A stretch of 64,000 bases of DNA, taken from the NCBI RefSeq assembly GCF_022682305.1, contig NZ_CP093528.1, positions 378,501 through 442,500 of the forward strand, given 5' to 3'. Positions within the stretch are counted from its first letter, which is position 1. Every line of letters starts with the position of its first letter. Shown one piece after another: positions 8,734 to 18,521 of the stretch. Source of the stretch: Shinella zoogloeoides. GTDB taxonomy: Bacteria; Pseudomonadota; Alphaproteobacteria; Rhizobiales; Rhizobiaceae. Below the pieces are notes generated by a model. That model made no database searches and had not been told where the DNA came from. It saw nothing but the letters and a program-made list of their open reading frames with translations. Position numbers and translations under genes: made by a program.

Positions 8734-10092
8734 GTGAAAAAGACATTGTTGATGACGGCTGCGCTCGCTCTGTTCATGGCGGGCGGCGCTATTGCTGCCG
8801 ACTTGAAGTTCAAGCCGGGCGAGGATTCCAAGTTCAACTGGCAGAGCTTCGAGGACTTCAAGAAGGGCCACGACCTCAAGGGCCAGACGTTGACCATCTT
8901 CGGCCCCTGGCGCGGTGAGGACGAAGCCCTCTTCAAGAATGTCTATGCCTATTTCGTCGAGGCGACGGGCGTCGAACTGAAATACTCCTCTTCCGAGAAC
9001 TATGAGCAGCAGATCGTCATCGACACGCAGGCCGGCAGCCCGCCGGACGTCGCCATCCTGCCGCAGCCGGGCCTGATCGCCGACCTTGCCTCCAAGGGTT
9101 ATCTGACGCCGCTCGGCGACGAGACCAAGCAGTGGCTTCTCGACAACTACGCCGCCGGCCAGTCCTGGGTCGATCTTTCGACCTACAAGGGCAAGGACGG
9201 TAATGCCGCGCTCTATGCCTTCCCGTACAAGATCGACGTGAAGTCGCTCGTCTGGTACGTGCCGGAGAACTTCGAGGACGCCGGCTACGAAGTGCCGAAG
9301 ACCATGGAGGAGCTGAAGGCGCTGACGGAGAAGATCGTCGCCGACGGCGGCACGCCCTGGTGCATCGGCCTCGGTTCGGGCGGCGCGACCGGCTGGCCGG
9401 CGACGGACTGGGTCGAAGACCTGATGCTACGCACGCAGACGCCCGAGACCTACGACAAGTGGGTGACGAACGAGATCCCCTTCACCGATGCCGCCGTGGT
9501 CGGCGCGCTGGATGAATTCGGCTGGTTCGCCAAGAACGACAAGTTCGTCGATGGCGGCGCGGCGGCCGTTGCCTCCACCGATTTCCGCGACAGCCCGAAG
9601 GGCCTCTTCGCCTCGCCGCCGAAGTGCTACCTGCACCACCAGGCCTCGTTCATCCCGTCCTTCTTCCCGGAAGGCACGGTCGTCGGCGAGGATGCGGACT
9701 TCTTCTACATGCCGCCCTATGCCAGCAAGCCGGAACTCGGCAATCCTGTCCTCGGCGCGGGCACGCTCGCCATGATCACCAAGGACACCCCGGCCTCGCG
9801 CGCCTTCATCGAATTCCTCAAGACGCCGATCGCCCATGAACTCTGGATGGCGCAGACCAGCTTCCTGACGCCTTTCAAGAGCGCCAACAAGGACGCCTAC
9901 GCCAACGCGCCGATGAAGAAGCAGGGTGAAATCCTGCTGAACTCGACGACCTTCCGCTTCGACGGTTCGGACCTGATGCCGGGCAAGATCGGCGCGGGCG
10001 CGTTCTGGACGGGCATGGTCGACTTCGTCGGCGGCAAGTCCGCGGCCGATGTGGCGGCCGGCGTCCAAAAGGCCTGGGACGCCATCAAGTAA
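8734..10092 (+). CDS. aglE: Alpha-glucoside ABC transporter, periplasmic binding protein AglE
   Basis: AglE captures sucrose, maltose, trehalose-type alpha-glucosides in the periplasm for the AglFGK importer. The frame is open from 8713, but the GTG at 8734 is the start: GGGAGG precedes it and it gives a normal Sec signal peptide (MKKTLLMTAALALFMAGG, cleavage after AIA). The mature part is a family-1 sugar-binding protein of about 430 residues (452 in all). It is the first gene of the operon. A hairpin after its stop separates it from aglF and may let aglE mRNA accumulate above the membrane genes. Confidence 0.92.
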   Translation: MKKTLLMTAALALFMAGGAIAADLKFKPGEDSKFNWQSFEDFKKGHDLKGQTLTIFGPWRGEDEALFKNVYAYFVEATGVELKYSSSENYEQQIVIDTQAGSPPDVAILPQPGLIADLASKGYLTPLGDETKQWLLDNYAAGQSWVDLSTYKGKDGNAALYAFPYKIDVKSLVWYVPENFEDAGYEVPKTMEELKALTEKIVADGGTPWCIGLGSGGATGWPATDWVEDLMLRTQTPETYDKWVTNEIPFTDAAVVGALDEFGWFAKNDKFVDGGAAAVASTDFRDSPKGLFASPPKCYLHHQASFIPSFFPEGTVVGEDADFFYMPPYASKPELGNPVLGAGTLAMITKDTPASRAFIEFLKTPIAHELWMAQTSFLTPFKSANKDAYANAPMKKQGEILLNSTTFRFDGSDLMPGKIGAGAFWTGMVDFVGGKSAADVAAGVQKAWDAIK

Positions 10093-10102
10093 ATCTCTGG
10101 CG

Positions 10103-10130
10103 AACCGGCCGGCATCCGTCGGCCGGTTTT
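10103..10130 (+). terminator. Intra-operon hairpin between aglE and aglF
   Basis: A 9-bp stem AACCGGCCG / CGGCCGGTT with an 8-base loop is followed by TTCTT. Hairpins in this position usually cause partial termination or protect the binding-protein mRNA 3' end. Confidence 0.6.
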
Positions 10131-10228
10131 CTTACGCATGCGAAAGTGCAGCCGGACCATGCGGTGGGAGCCGCGTGAACGATCGATGCGCCCAAGAGGG
10201 CGGGGTGCATTCCTGGGGAGGGACCGCC

Positions 10229-11239
10229 ATGCAGCAATTGTTATTCGCCATCTTCACGATGGTCGGGGGCGTTCTCGCCTGCGTCGTCTATTTCTTCGGA
10301 ACGAACTGGCTACTCGACAGGATGTTCCCCTCCAAGGGGCTGGCGGGCGCGCAGGCTTCCCGTAATCTTCGGCTTACCAATGCCATCCGTCCCTGGCTGT
10401 TCATGGCGCCCGCGCTCTTCGCGCTCGCCATCTATCTCGTCTATCCGGTCTTCGAGTCCGTGCGGCTTTCCTTCCTCGATCGCTCCGGCCAGCAGTTCGT
10501 CGGCTTCAGCAACTACATCTGGATGTTCGGCGACGGCGAATTCCGCCAGTCGATCTTCAACAATTTCCTCTGGCTCCTTGTGGTCCCGGCGCTCGCCACT
10601 TTCTTCGGCCTGGTGATCGCCGCGCTGACCGACCGCATCTGGTGGGGCAATATCGCAAAGACTCTGATCTTCATGCCGATGGCGATCTCCTTCGTCGGCG
10701 CCGCCGTCATCTGGAAATTCGTCTACGATTTCCGCTCGGAAGGCTCCGAGCAGATCGGCATCCTCAACGCCATCGTCGTCGCCTTCGGCGGCACGCCCGA
10801 GGCCTGGATGACCATTCCCTTCTGGAACAACTTCTTCCTGATGGTCATCCTGATCTGGATCCAGACCGGCTTCGCCATGGTCATCCTGTCCGCGGCCCTG
10901 CGCGGCATTCCGGAAGAGACCATCGAGGCGGCCGTCATCGACGGGGCGAACGGCTTCCAGATCTTCTTCAAGATCATGGTGCCGCAGATCTGGGGCACGA
11001 TCGCCGTCGTCTGGACCACGATCACCATCCTCGTCCTCAAGGTCTTCGACATCGTGCTCGCGATGACCAACGGCCAGTGGCAGACGCAGGTTCTGGCGAA
11101 CCTGATGTTCGACTGGATGTTCCGCGGCGGCGGCGATTTCGGGCGCGGCGCGTCCATCGCCGTCGTCATCATGATCCTCGTCATCCCGATCATGATCTGG
11201 AACATCCGCAACGCCACCAAGGAAATGGAAGGCCACTGA
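10229..11239 (+). CDS. aglF: Alpha-glucoside ABC transporter permease AglF
   Basis: AglF is a MalF-type inner-membrane permease that pairs with AglG. The ATG at 10229 follows TGGGGAGGGA and gives MQQLLFAIFTMVGGVLACVV, the known AglF start; the longer open frame from 10049 overlaps aglE and is rejected. The 336 residues hold about eight hydrophobic segments. The EAA loop that contacts the ATPase is near residues 225-245 (ETIEAAVIDGANGFQIFFKI). It is followed by aglG after one base. Confidence 0.92.
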   Translation: MQQLLFAIFTMVGGVLACVVYFFGTNWLLDRMFPSKGLAGAQASRNLRLTNAIRPWLFMAPALFALAIYLVYPVFESVRLSFLDRSGQQFVGFSNYIWMFGDGEFRQSIFNNFLWLLVVPALATFFGLVIAALTDRIWWGNIAKTLIFMPMAISFVGAAVIWKFVYDFRSEGSEQIGILNAIVVAFGGTPEAWMTIPFWNNFFLMVILIWIQTGFAMVILSAALRGIPEETIEAAVIDGANGFQIFFKIMVPQIWGTIAVVWTTITILVLKVFDIVLAMTNGQWQTQVLANLMFDWMFRGGGDFGRGASIAVVIMILVIPIMIWNIRNATKEMEGH

Positions 11240-11240
11240 G

Positions 11241-12386
11241 ATGATCGCTTCGTCCCGTTCGCCGCTCACCATCGCCGTCCATATCTCCGTCCTGCTGCTC
11301 GTCGCGCTGTGGACCCTGCCGACCGCGGGCCTCCTCATCTCCTCGCTGCGCGACAAGGATCAGCTCGCCGTCTCGGGCTGGTGGACGGCGCTTTCCACCT
11401 CCTCGCAGAACCTCACCGGCCGCGCCGCTTCGCCGGAAACGCAGGTCGAGAAGGACGGCAAGTTCGTCATTGCGGGAGACCTCGTGGAAGGCGGCGACGC
11501 CAAGGTCTCCGCCTTCGGCTTCCGCCCGCTGCAACCCGCCGCCTTCGAGGCCGGCAAGCCCGCCGATATCGGCGACGGCCAGACGCTGACCGTCAACGAG
11601 GACGGCAGCTACGAGATCGTCTCACCCACGAAGATGGAAGGCACGCGCGGCCAGCGCATCTTCTACACCGCCTCCGTCCCGCCGCGCTTCACGCTCGACA
11701 ACTATCGCGAAGTGCTGAGCGCCGCCGGCATCGGCTCATCCTTCATCAACTCGCTGACGGTGGCGATCCCCTCGACCATCATCCCCATCCTCGTCGCTGC
11801 CTTCTGCGCCTATGCGCTCGCCTGGATGCCGTTCCCCGGCCGGGCGATCCTCATCGCGGTCATCGTCGGCCTGCTCGTCGTGCCCTTGCAGATGTCGCTG
11901 ATCCCGTTGCTCCGGCTCTATAACGGCGTCGGCGCCTTCCTCGGCGTGCCGGCCAAGACCTATGTCGGCATCTGGCTCGCCCATATGGGCTTCGGCCTGC
12001 CGCTCGCGGTCTATCTCCTGCGCAACTACATGGCCGGCCTGCCGCGCGAGATCATGGAATCCGCCCGCGTCGACGGCGCGTCGGACTTCGATATCTTCGT
12101 GAAGATCATCCTGCCGCTCTCCTTCCCGGCGCTCGCCTCCTTCGCCATCTTCCAGTTCCTGTGGACCTGGAACGACCTGCTCGTCGCCATGGTCTTCCTC
12201 GGCACGGGCAATGACGAACTGGTGCTGACCGGGCGCCTCGTGAACCTGCTCGGCTCGCGCGGCGGCAACTGGGAAATCCTCACGGCCTCCGCCTTCATTA
12301 CCATCGTCGTCCCCCTCATCGTCTTCTTCAGCCTGCAGCGCTATCTCGTGCGCGGCCTGCTGGCGGGTTCGGTCAAGGGCGGCTGA
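11241..12386 (+). CDS. aglG: Alpha-glucoside ABC transporter permease AglG
   Basis: AglG is the MalG-type partner of AglF. It is 381 residues, longer than most MalG proteins. The extra length is a hydrophilic, presumably periplasmic insert between the first and second membrane segments (about residues 45-135), which includes VEKDGKFVIAGDLVEGGDAK and is characteristic of AglG. The EAA loop lies near residues 265-290 (REIMESARVDGASDFDIFVK). Its ATG follows the aglF stop by one base. Confidence 0.92.
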   Translation: MIASSRSPLTIAVHISVLLLVALWTLPTAGLLISSLRDKDQLAVSGWWTALSTSSQNLTGRAASPETQVEKDGKFVIAGDLVEGGDAKVSAFGFRPLQPAAFEAGKPADIGDGQTLTVNEDGSYEIVSPTKMEGTRGQRIFYTASVPPRFTLDNYREVLSAAGIGSSFINSLTVAIPSTIIPILVAAFCAYALAWMPFPGRAILIAVIVGLLVVPLQMSLIPLLRLYNGVGAFLGVPAKTYVGIWLAHMGFGLPLAVYLLRNYMAGLPREIMESARVDGASDFDIFVKIILPLSFPALASFAIFQFLWTWNDLLVAMVFLGTGNDELVLTGRLVNLLGSRGGNWEILTASAFITIVVPLIVFFSLQRYLVRGLLAGSVKGG

Positions 12387-12411
12387 CGCAACTTCTATGC
12401 AGGAAACAAGA

Positions 12412-14064
12412 ATGACGACGTTGGATTCCACTCTTCTCACGCCGGACAAGGACTGGTGGCGCGGCGCGGTGATCTACCAGATCTATCCGCGCTCCTTCCA
12501 GGACACCAACGGCGACGGGATTGGCGACCTCAAGGGTATCACCGAACGGCTCGCCCATGTCGCCTCCCTCGGGGCGGATGCGATCTGGATATCGCCCTTC
12601 TTCACCTCGCCGATGAAGGATTTCGGCTACGACGTCTCGGACTATCAGGACGTTGACCCGATCTTCGGCGTGCTGGCCGATTTCGACGCGCTGATTGCCG
12701 AGGCCCATCGCCTCAACATCCGCGTGATGATCGACCTCGTGCTATCGCACACATCGGACAAGCACCCCTGGTTCGTCGAGAGCCGCTCGCGCCGCACCAA
12801 TCCCAAGGCCGACTGGTATGTCTGGGCGGATTCGAAGCCCGACGGCACGCCGCCGAACAACTGGCTGTCGATCTTCGGCGGTTCCGCCTGGCAGTGGGAT
12901 CCGACGCGCCTGCAATATTACATGCACAACTTCCTGACCTCGCAGCCCGACCTCAACCTGCACAATCCCGAGGTTCAGGACGCGCTGCTTTCGGTCGCCC
13001 GCTTCTGGCTGGAACGCGGCGTCGACGGCTTCCGCCTCGACACGATCAACTTCTACTTCCACGACAAGGAGTTGCGCGACAACCCGTCGCTCGCCCCCGA
13101 GCGCCGCAATGCCCAGACCGCGCCTGCCGTGAATCCCTACAACTATCAGGAACATATCTACGACAAGAACCAGCCGGAGAACCTGGAGTTCCTGAAGCGC
13201 TTCCGCGCCGTCATGGAGGAGTTCCCGGCGATTGCCGCCGTCGGCGAGGTAGGCGACAGCCAGCGCGGCCTTGAAATTGCCGGCGAATACACGTCCGGCG
13301 GCGACAAGATGCACATGTGCTACGCCTTCGAGTTCCTGGCGCCCGATCCGCTGACGCCGGCCTTCGTTGCCGAGACGCAGCACGCGCTGGAAAAGGCCGC
13401 GCCCGAAGGATGGGTCTGCTGGGCCTTCTCCAACCATGACGTCATGCGCCATGTCAGCCGCTGGGGCACTGCCGTCACCGACCACGATGCGCATGCCAAG
13501 CTGCTGGCTAGCCTCCTCATGTCACTGCGCGGCTCCGTCTGCATCTATCAGGGCGAGGAGCTGGCCTTGCCGGAAGCCGAGCTCGCCTACGAGGATCTTC
13601 AGGATCCCTACGGCATCCAGTTCTGGCCGGATTTCAAAGGGCGCGACGGTTGCCGCACGCCGATGGTCTGGGACGGTCGCCAGCAATCCGGCGGCTTCAG
13701 CCTCGGCAAGCCCTGGCTGCCGGTGCCGGCCGCCCATCTGGAACGGGCCGTCAACGTGCAGGAGGGTGACGAGGCATCGGTTCTGGCGCACTATCGCCGC
13801 TTCCTCGCCTTCCGCAAGGAGCATGTGGCCCTGGTGAAGGGCGAGATCGAATTTCATGTCGCCGAGGGCGCGGTGCTGTCCTTCGTGCGCACGCATGGTA
13901 ACGAGAAGGTCTTCTGCGCCTTCAACATGAGTCCCGTCGCGCGCCTTGCCGACCTGCCGGCCGGCACGTTGGAAGCGCTGGAAGGGCATGGCTTCGACAG
14001 CGTGATGCATGAGGAAAATATCGAACTTCCGGCCTGGAGCGGGTTCTTCGCCCGCTTCGTATAA
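12412..14064 (+). CDS. aglA: Alpha-glucosidase AglA (GH13)
   Basis: AglA is a cytoplasmic glycoside hydrolase family 13 enzyme that cleaves imported alpha-glucosides to glucose plus aglycone sugar. The four GH13 regions are visible: DLVLSHTSDKHPWF (region I), GFRLDTINFY with the nucleophile Asp (II), GEVGD with the acid/base Glu (III) and FSNHD with the transition-state Asp (IV). The N-terminal WWRGAVIYQIYPRSFQD is typical of oligo-1,6/alpha-glucosidases. I chose ATG 12412 over ATG 12397 because AGGAAA lies at the right distance before it. The length of 550 residues fits the family. No signal peptide is present. Confidence 0.93.
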   Translation: MTTLDSTLLTPDKDWWRGAVIYQIYPRSFQDTNGDGIGDLKGITERLAHVASLGADAIWISPFFTSPMKDFGYDVSDYQDVDPIFGVLADFDALIAEAHRLNIRVMIDLVLSHTSDKHPWFVESRSRRTNPKADWYVWADSKPDGTPPNNWLSIFGGSAWQWDPTRLQYYMHNFLTSQPDLNLHNPEVQDALLSVARFWLERGVDGFRLDTINFYFHDKELRDNPSLAPERRNAQTAPAVNPYNYQEHIYDKNQPENLEFLKRFRAVMEEFPAIAAVGEVGDSQRGLEIAGEYTSGGDKMHMCYAFEFLAPDPLTPAFVAETQHALEKAAPEGWVCWAFSNHDVMRHVSRWGTAVTDHDAHAKLLASLLMSLRGSVCIYQGEELALPEAELAYEDLQDPYGIQFWPDFKGRDGCRTPMVWDGRQQSGGFSLGKPWLPVPAAHLERAVNVQEGDEASVLAHYRRFLAFRKEHVALVKGEIEFHVAEGAVLSFVRTHGNEKVFCAFNMSPVARLADLPAGTLEALEGHGFDSVMHEENIELPAWSGFFARFV

Positions 14065-14086
14065 CGGACTTAAGGGGAGTATGGAA

Positions 14087-15178
14087 ATGACAGGGCTGGT
14101 TCTCAAGGATATCCGCAAGTCCTACGGTTCGGTGGACGTGATCCACGGCATCGATCTCGATATCAAGCAGGGCGAGTTCATCGTCTTCGTCGGCCCGTCC
14201 GGCTGCGGGAAGTCGACGCTGCTGCGCATGATCGCGGGCCTGGAGGAGATCACCGGCGGCGACATGACGATCGACGGCGAGCGCGTCAACGACGTGCCGC
14301 CCTCCAAGCGCGGCATCGCCATGGTCTTCCAGTCCTACGCGCTCTACCCGCACATGACCGTCTACGACAACATGGCGTTCGGCATGCGGATCGCGGGGGA
14401 AAGCAAGGAGGAGATCGACCGCCGCGTGCGTTCGGCCGCCGATATCCTTCAGCTCACAAAGTATCTCGACCGCCTGCCCAAGGCGCTGTCTGGCGGCCAG
14501 CGCCAGCGCGTCGCCATCGGCCGTGCCATCTGCCGCAATCCGAAAGTCTTCCTCTTCGACGAGCCGCTGTCGAACCTCGACGCCGCCCTGCGCGTCGCCA
14601 CCCGCATCGAGATCGCCAAGCTTAACGAGCAGATGGCCGACACGACGATGATCTACGTGACGCATGACCAGGTGGAGGCGATGACGCTCGCCGACCGTAT
14701 CGTCGTGCTCTCGGCCGGCCATATCGAGCAGGTCGGCCCGCCGCTGGAACTCTACGAGCGCCCGGCGAACCTCTTCGTCGCCCGCTTCATCGGCTCGCCG
14801 GCCATGAACATCATCCCGGCGAAGATCACCGCGGCCGGCGAGACGACCGCACTGGAGCTGACCGGTGGGCGCACCTGCGGCGTCGGCATCGCGACGGCGG
14901 CGTCGGAGATCGGCAAGACGGCAAGCTTCGGCGTGCGGCCGGAGGACCTGGAGATCACGACCGGCGACGATTTCCTCTTCGAAGGCACCGTCTCCATCGT
15001 CGAGGCGCTGGGCGAGGTGACGCTGCTCTATATCGACGGCCTCGTTCAGGGCGAGCCGATCATCGCCAAGATTCCCGGCATCCTCAATGTCAAGCGCGGC
15101 GAGAAGGTGCGCTTCACGGCGGACAGGACCAAGCTGCATCTCTTCGACGCTGCCGGCAAGAGCTATCGGGCCGTCTGA
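14087..15178 (+). CDS. aglK: Alpha-glucoside ABC transporter ATPase AglK
   Basis: AglK is a MalK/UgpC-type ATPase energising AglFG. The N-terminal ABC domain shows Walker A GPSGCGKST (residue ~36), the Q-loop FQSYALYPHMTVYDNM, signature LSGGQRQRVAIGRA and Walker B VFLFDEPLSNLD. The C-terminal ~110 residues form the TOBE/regulatory domain. Of two nearby ATGs, 14087 is preferred because GGGGAG lies seven bases before it and it gives MTGLVLKDIRKSYG. At 363 residues it is normal for the family. It is the last gene of the agl operon. Confidence 0.93.
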   Translation: MTGLVLKDIRKSYGSVDVIHGIDLDIKQGEFIVFVGPSGCGKSTLLRMIAGLEEITGGDMTIDGERVNDVPPSKRGIAMVFQSYALYPHMTVYDNMAFGMRIAGESKEEIDRRVRSAADILQLTKYLDRLPKALSGGQRQRVAIGRAICRNPKVFLFDEPLSNLDAALRVATRIEIAKLNEQMADTTMIYVTHDQVEAMTLADRIVVLSAGHIEQVGPPLELYERPANLFVARFIGSPAMNIIPAKITAAGETTALELTGGRTCGVGIATAASEIGKTASFGVRPEDLEITTGDDFLFEGTVSIVEALGEVTLLYIDGLVQGEPIIAKIPGILNVKRGEKVRFTADRTKLHLFDAAGKSYRAV

Positions 15179-15190
15179 TTTGTCCCCTGG

Positions 15191-15213
15191 GCGGCAGGAT
15201 TTTGCCCTGCCGC
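15191..15213 (+). terminator. Possible agl operon terminator hairpin
   Basis: An 8-bp stem GCGGCAGG / CCTGCCGC with a 7-base loop lies 13 bp after aglK. No T-run follows, so termination may be weak or factor-dependent. Confidence 0.45.
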
Positions 15214-15340
15214 TCAACCCGATGTTAAGCGTTCATGCCTAGTCTTTTTCCCGGAATTGATCATGCCGGGGGGCATCGGGCATATGCGTTTTCAGGATCA
15301 GGCGTCGCGGGGCAGTTACCTGAACAAGGAAGAGTCCTTC

Positions 15341-15697
15341 ATGTACGATCGGGAGAAGAGTTTCCCGATGGAGGACACCTGCAACGAGGCCCGCATCGAG
15401 TTCACCGAGACCGGCGGCATCGTCAACCTCGTCTCGCGGCGCGGGGTGATCATCAAGCTGTCGCGCAGCGGCGCGGTCCTCACCATGACCTCGAAGTTCC
15501 AGCTTCCGCGCAACTTCTATCTCGATATCGTCAGCGCCCGCATCCCGATGATCGGCTGCCTGACACAGCGCGTCTATCCCAACGACGTGGTCGAGGCCCG
15601 CTTCCTGCGGCTTCTGTCCGACAAGGACCTCCAGCGCATCTTCGTCTACTCGACGCACCGGAATCATCAGGGCCGGACGCTGGATATCTATAGCTGA
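15341..15697 (+). CDS. PilZ-like small protein
   Basis: A 118-residue soluble protein with a beta-rich, PilZ-like pattern. A degenerate form of the second PilZ motif is visible at KLSRSGAVL (xxSxxG), but the canonical RxxxR c-di-GMP-binding arginines are not clear. If it is PilZ it may bind weakly or not at all. The ATG at 15341 is preceded by AAGGAAGAG; upstream ATGs in the same frame lack a site. It stands alone between agl and edd-pgl-zwf and is convergent with edd. The function is unknown. Confidence 0.6.
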   Translation: MYDREKSFPMEDTCNEARIEFTETGGIVNLVSRRGVIIKLSRSGAVLTMTSKFQLPRNFYLDIVSARIPMIGCLTQRVYPNDVVEARFLRLLSDKDLQRIFVYSTHRNHQGRTLDIYS

Positions 15698-15710
15698 TAG
15701 TTAGGGGGGA

Positions 15711-15858
15711 GCCCCTCATCCCGCTGCCGCGACCTTCTCCCCGCAGGCGGGGAGAAGGAAATCGTGGCGATGCTTTCCCTGCGATTGAAGGAAAACCGTG
15801 CGGCAATGTCCCTTCGCCCCGCTTGCGGGGAGAAGGTCGCGGCAGCGGGATGAGGGGC
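15711..15858. repeat. 148-bp composite palindromic intergenic repeat
   Basis: Two 48-bp arms (15711-15758 and 15811-15858) are inverted copies that match at 46 of 48 positions, separated by 52 bp. Each arm also contains its own near-perfect palindrome of the type CCTTCTCCCCGC / GCGGGGAGAAGG. The outer sequence GCCCCTCATCCCGCTGCC resembles palindromic repeats scattered through Rhizobiales genomes. It lies between two convergent genes (PilZ-like and edd), where it could act as a bidirectional terminator. I saw no target-site duplication and no second copy in this window. Confidence 0.85.
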
Positions 15859-15869
15859 CATTCGCCCGC

Positions 15870-17690
15870 TTACGCGAACAGCACGCTCGCCCCGTGATCC
15901 GCCGGTCCTGCAATCGCGCGGAAGGGGGCGAAGAGTTCGCGGCCCATGCCGAATTCGTTGCCGGAAAGGTCAGCCGCCGCCTGCGGGCGGGCGGCGAATT
16001 CCGCGGCGTCGACCAGAACCTCGATTGTGCCGTGCGTGGCGTCGAGGCGGATCATGTCGCCGTTACGGATGCGGCCGATGGGGCCGTTGTCCACCGCCTC
16101 GGGCGTGACGTGGATCGCGGCCGGCACCTTGCCGGAAGCGCCGGACATGCGGCCGTCCGTAAGAAGGGCGACCTTCTGGCCGCGATCCTGCAGGATGCCG
16201 AGCACGGTGGTCAGCTTGTGCAGTTCCGGCATGCCGTTCGACTTGGGGCCCTGGAAGCGCACGACGGCGATGAAATCACCCGTCAGCTCCCCGTTCTTGA
16301 AGGCGACGTTGAGTTCCTGCTGGTCGTGGAAGACCTTTGCCGGCGCTTCGATGACGTGGCGCTCCGGCTTGACGGCGGATATCTTGATGACGGCGCTGCC
16401 GATATTGCCGGTCAGCATCTTGAGGCCGCCGGTCGGCTGGAAGGGGGTCTCGATACTGGCGAGAACCTTCGGGTCGTGGCTGACCTTCGGCGCGGGTTCG
16501 CGGTGCACCGTGCCGTTCTCGCCGAGGCGGGGATCGATGGCGTAGGCCTGAAGGCCCTGGCCGTAAACGGTGCGCACATCGTCATGCAGCATGCCGGTCT
16601 TCAGCAGTTCCTGGATGAGGAAGCCCATGCCGCCGGCCGCGTGGAAATGGTTCACGTCGGCAAGGCCGTTCGGATAGACGCGGGCAAGCAGCGGTACGAC
16701 GTCGGAAAGGTCGGAAATGTCCTTCCATGTCAGTACGATGCCGGCGGCGCGCGCCATGGCGAGAAGGTGCAGCGTGTGATTGGTCGAGCCGCCGGTGGCG
16801 TGGAGGCCCACGACGCCGTTGACGATGGAGCGCTCGTCGATCATCTCGCCGGCCGGCGTGAATTCGTTGCCCTGCGCGGTAATGGCGAGCGCCCGCCTGG
16901 CGGCTTCCCTGGTCAGCGCGTCACGCAGCGGCGTGCCGGGATTGATGAAGGAGGCGCCGGGCATGTGGAAGCCCATGATCTCCATCAGCATCTGGTTGGA
17001 GTTCGCGGTGCCGTAGAACGTGCAGGTGCCGGGGCCGTGATAGGACTTGGACTCGGCCTCCAGCAGCTCGGCGCGGCCGGCCTTGCCTTCGGCATAGAGC
17101 TGGCGCACGCGGGTCTTCTCGTCGTTCGGCAGGCCGGAGGTCATGGGACCCGCGGGGATGAAGACGGCGGGCAGGTGCCCGAAGGTCAGCGCGGCGATGG
17201 TGAGGCCCGGCACGATCTTGTCGCAGACGCCGAGATAGACGACCGAGTCGAACATGTTGTGCGACAGGCCGACGCCGGCCGCCATGGCGATCAGGTCACG
17301 CGAGAAGAGCGAGAGTTCCATACCCGGCTGGCCCTGGGTGACGCCGTCGCACATGGCGGGCACGCCGCCGGCCACCTGCGCCACGCCGCCCGCTTCCCGT
17401 GCCGCCTCGCGAATGAGGGCGGGATAGGTCTCGAACGGCTGGTGGGCCGATAGCATGTCGTTATAGGAGGTGATGATGCCGAGGTTCGGGACGCGGTCGC
17501 CGGCGAGCGCGTCCTTCTCGGCGGGGGAACAGACGGCAAAGCCGTGCGCGAGGTTGCCGCAGGAGAGCACGGCGCGGTGCACGCCCTTGGAGGCGGCGGC
17601 GCGCACGCGTTCCAGATAGGGCTGGCGATGCGGCTTCGAACGTTCGACGATGCGGGCGGTGATGGCTTCGATGCGCTTGTCGGCGGACAT
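15870..17690 (-). CDS. edd: 6-Phosphogluconate dehydratase Edd
   Basis: Edd dehydrates 6-phosphogluconate to 2-keto-3-deoxy-6-phosphogluconate, the first committed step of the Entner-Doudoroff pathway. The 606 residues match the IlvD/Edd family. Fe-S cluster cysteines are visible in [15 protein letters not shown] (near residue 44), in the [13 protein letters not shown] region (~112) and in [11 protein letters not shown] (~153). The start at 17690 is an ATG. It is the last gene of a minus-strand zwf-pgl-edd operon, and the eda aldolase is not in this window. The partner sugar transporter agl lies just beyond. Confidence 0.96.
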   Translation of the reverse strand: MSADKRIEAITARIVERSKPHRQPYLERVRAAASKGVHRAVLSCGNLAHGFAVCSPAEKDALAGDRVPNLGIITSYNDMLSAHQPFETYPALIREAAREAGGVAQVAGGVPAMCDGVTQGQPGMELSLFSRDLIAMAAGVGLSHNMFDSVVYLGVCDKIVPGLTIAALTFGHLPAVFIPAGPMTSGLPNDEKTRVRQLYAEGKAGRAELLEAESKSYHGPGTCTFYGTANSNQMLMEIMGFHMPGASFINPGTPLRDALTREAARRALAITAQGNEFTPAGEMIDERSIVNGVVGLHATGGSTNHTLHLLAMARAAGIVLTWKDISDLSDVVPLLARVYPNGLADVNHFHAAGGMGFLIQELLKTGMLHDDVRTVYGQGLQAYAIDPRLGENGTVHREPAPKVSHDPKVLASIETPFQPTGGLKMLTGNIGSAVIKISAVKPERHVIEAPAKVFHDQQELNVAFKNGELTGDFIAVVRFQGPKSNGMPELHKLTTVLGILQDRGQKVALLTDGRMSGASGKVPAAIHVTPEAVDNGPIGRIRNGDMIRLDATHGTIEVLVDAAEFAARPQAAADLSGNEFGMGRELFAPFRAIAGPADHGASVLFA

Positions 17691-17813
17691 GGGAGTTATC
17701 CTGACTTCCTCGATTGCGTGTTTGCACGGCAGGACGAGCGGGAAAGCTGCGCCATCCGCGGGTAGCGGCGTCCTGCGGCGCCAGTCGTATTCGGCTTCAG
17801 CCGGCCGGGCGCG

Positions 17814-18512
17814 CTAGGGTGCCCAGTAGATGTCGAGCGGCGTTGCCGCGCGCCGCAGAATGGCGCGGATCGGCATGTCCTCCTCCGGTCCGTCCGCCTC
17901 AGCGGCGGCCAGAACGTCCTTCTTGCCCTGCCCCTCGATATGCAGCACCAGAAGGCGGGCATCCTGAAGGCTGGCGAAGGTGAAGGTGAGGCGGGTTTCG
18001 CCCGCGCCCTCCGCTTCCATGGTGATCACGCCGCGCGGTGTTTCGGCCGAGATCGCTTCGGCGAGCCGGCTGCCGCGGGGGAAGAACGAGGCGGTGTGGC
18101 CGTCCGTTCCCATGCCGAGGATTGCGACGTCGAAGGGATGGCCGAGGCTTGCGGCGTCGGCGGAGGCGATCTTCGCCGCCTCTTCCGCGCTGCCCGCGTC
18201 CCGGTAGAGCGGCAGGAAGTGTGCGGCCTTCGCCTTGTCCTGCAGCAGGTTATCGGCGACGAGCAGGTGGTTCGAGCGGGGATTGTCCGCCGACACGAAG
18301 CGCTCGTCGACGAGCGTCACCGTAACCTTGGACCAGTCGATATCGCGGCCGGAGAGCGCCTTGAAGAAGGCCTTGGGCGTGGAGCCGCCCGAGACCGCGA
18401 TGGTCGCGCGGCCGCGCGCGGCGATGGCGTCCGTCAGCGTGGCGGCAACCTTGTCCGCCAGCCCTTCGGCCAATGCCGCGCCATCCTTGAATTCGTGCAT
18501 TTCAGCGCTCAT
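17814..18512 (-). CDS. pgl: 6-Phosphogluconolactonase Pgl
   Basis: Pgl hydrolyses 6-phosphoglucono-1,5-lactone between Zwf and Edd. The 232-residue protein shows glucosamine-6-phosphate isomerase/6-phosphogluconolactonase family motifs: TIAVSGGSTPKAFFKAL near residue 37, VTLVDERFV near residue 64 and DVAILGMGTDGHTASFFP near residue 127. It is cytosolic. It lies nine bases downstream of zwf and upstream of edd in one operon. Confidence 0.95.
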   Translation of the reverse strand: MSAEMHEFKDGAALAEGLADKVAATLTDAIAARGRATIAVSGGSTPKAFFKALSGRDIDWSKVTVTLVDERFVSADNPRSNHLLVADNLLQDKAKAAHFLPLYRDAGSAEEAAKIASADAASLGHPFDVAILGMGTDGHTASFFPRGSRLAEAISAETPRGVITMEAEGAGETRLTFTFASLQDARLLVLHIEGQGKKDVLAAAEADGPEEDMPIRAILRRAATPLDIYWAP

Positions 18513-18521
18513 CGGCCTTCC

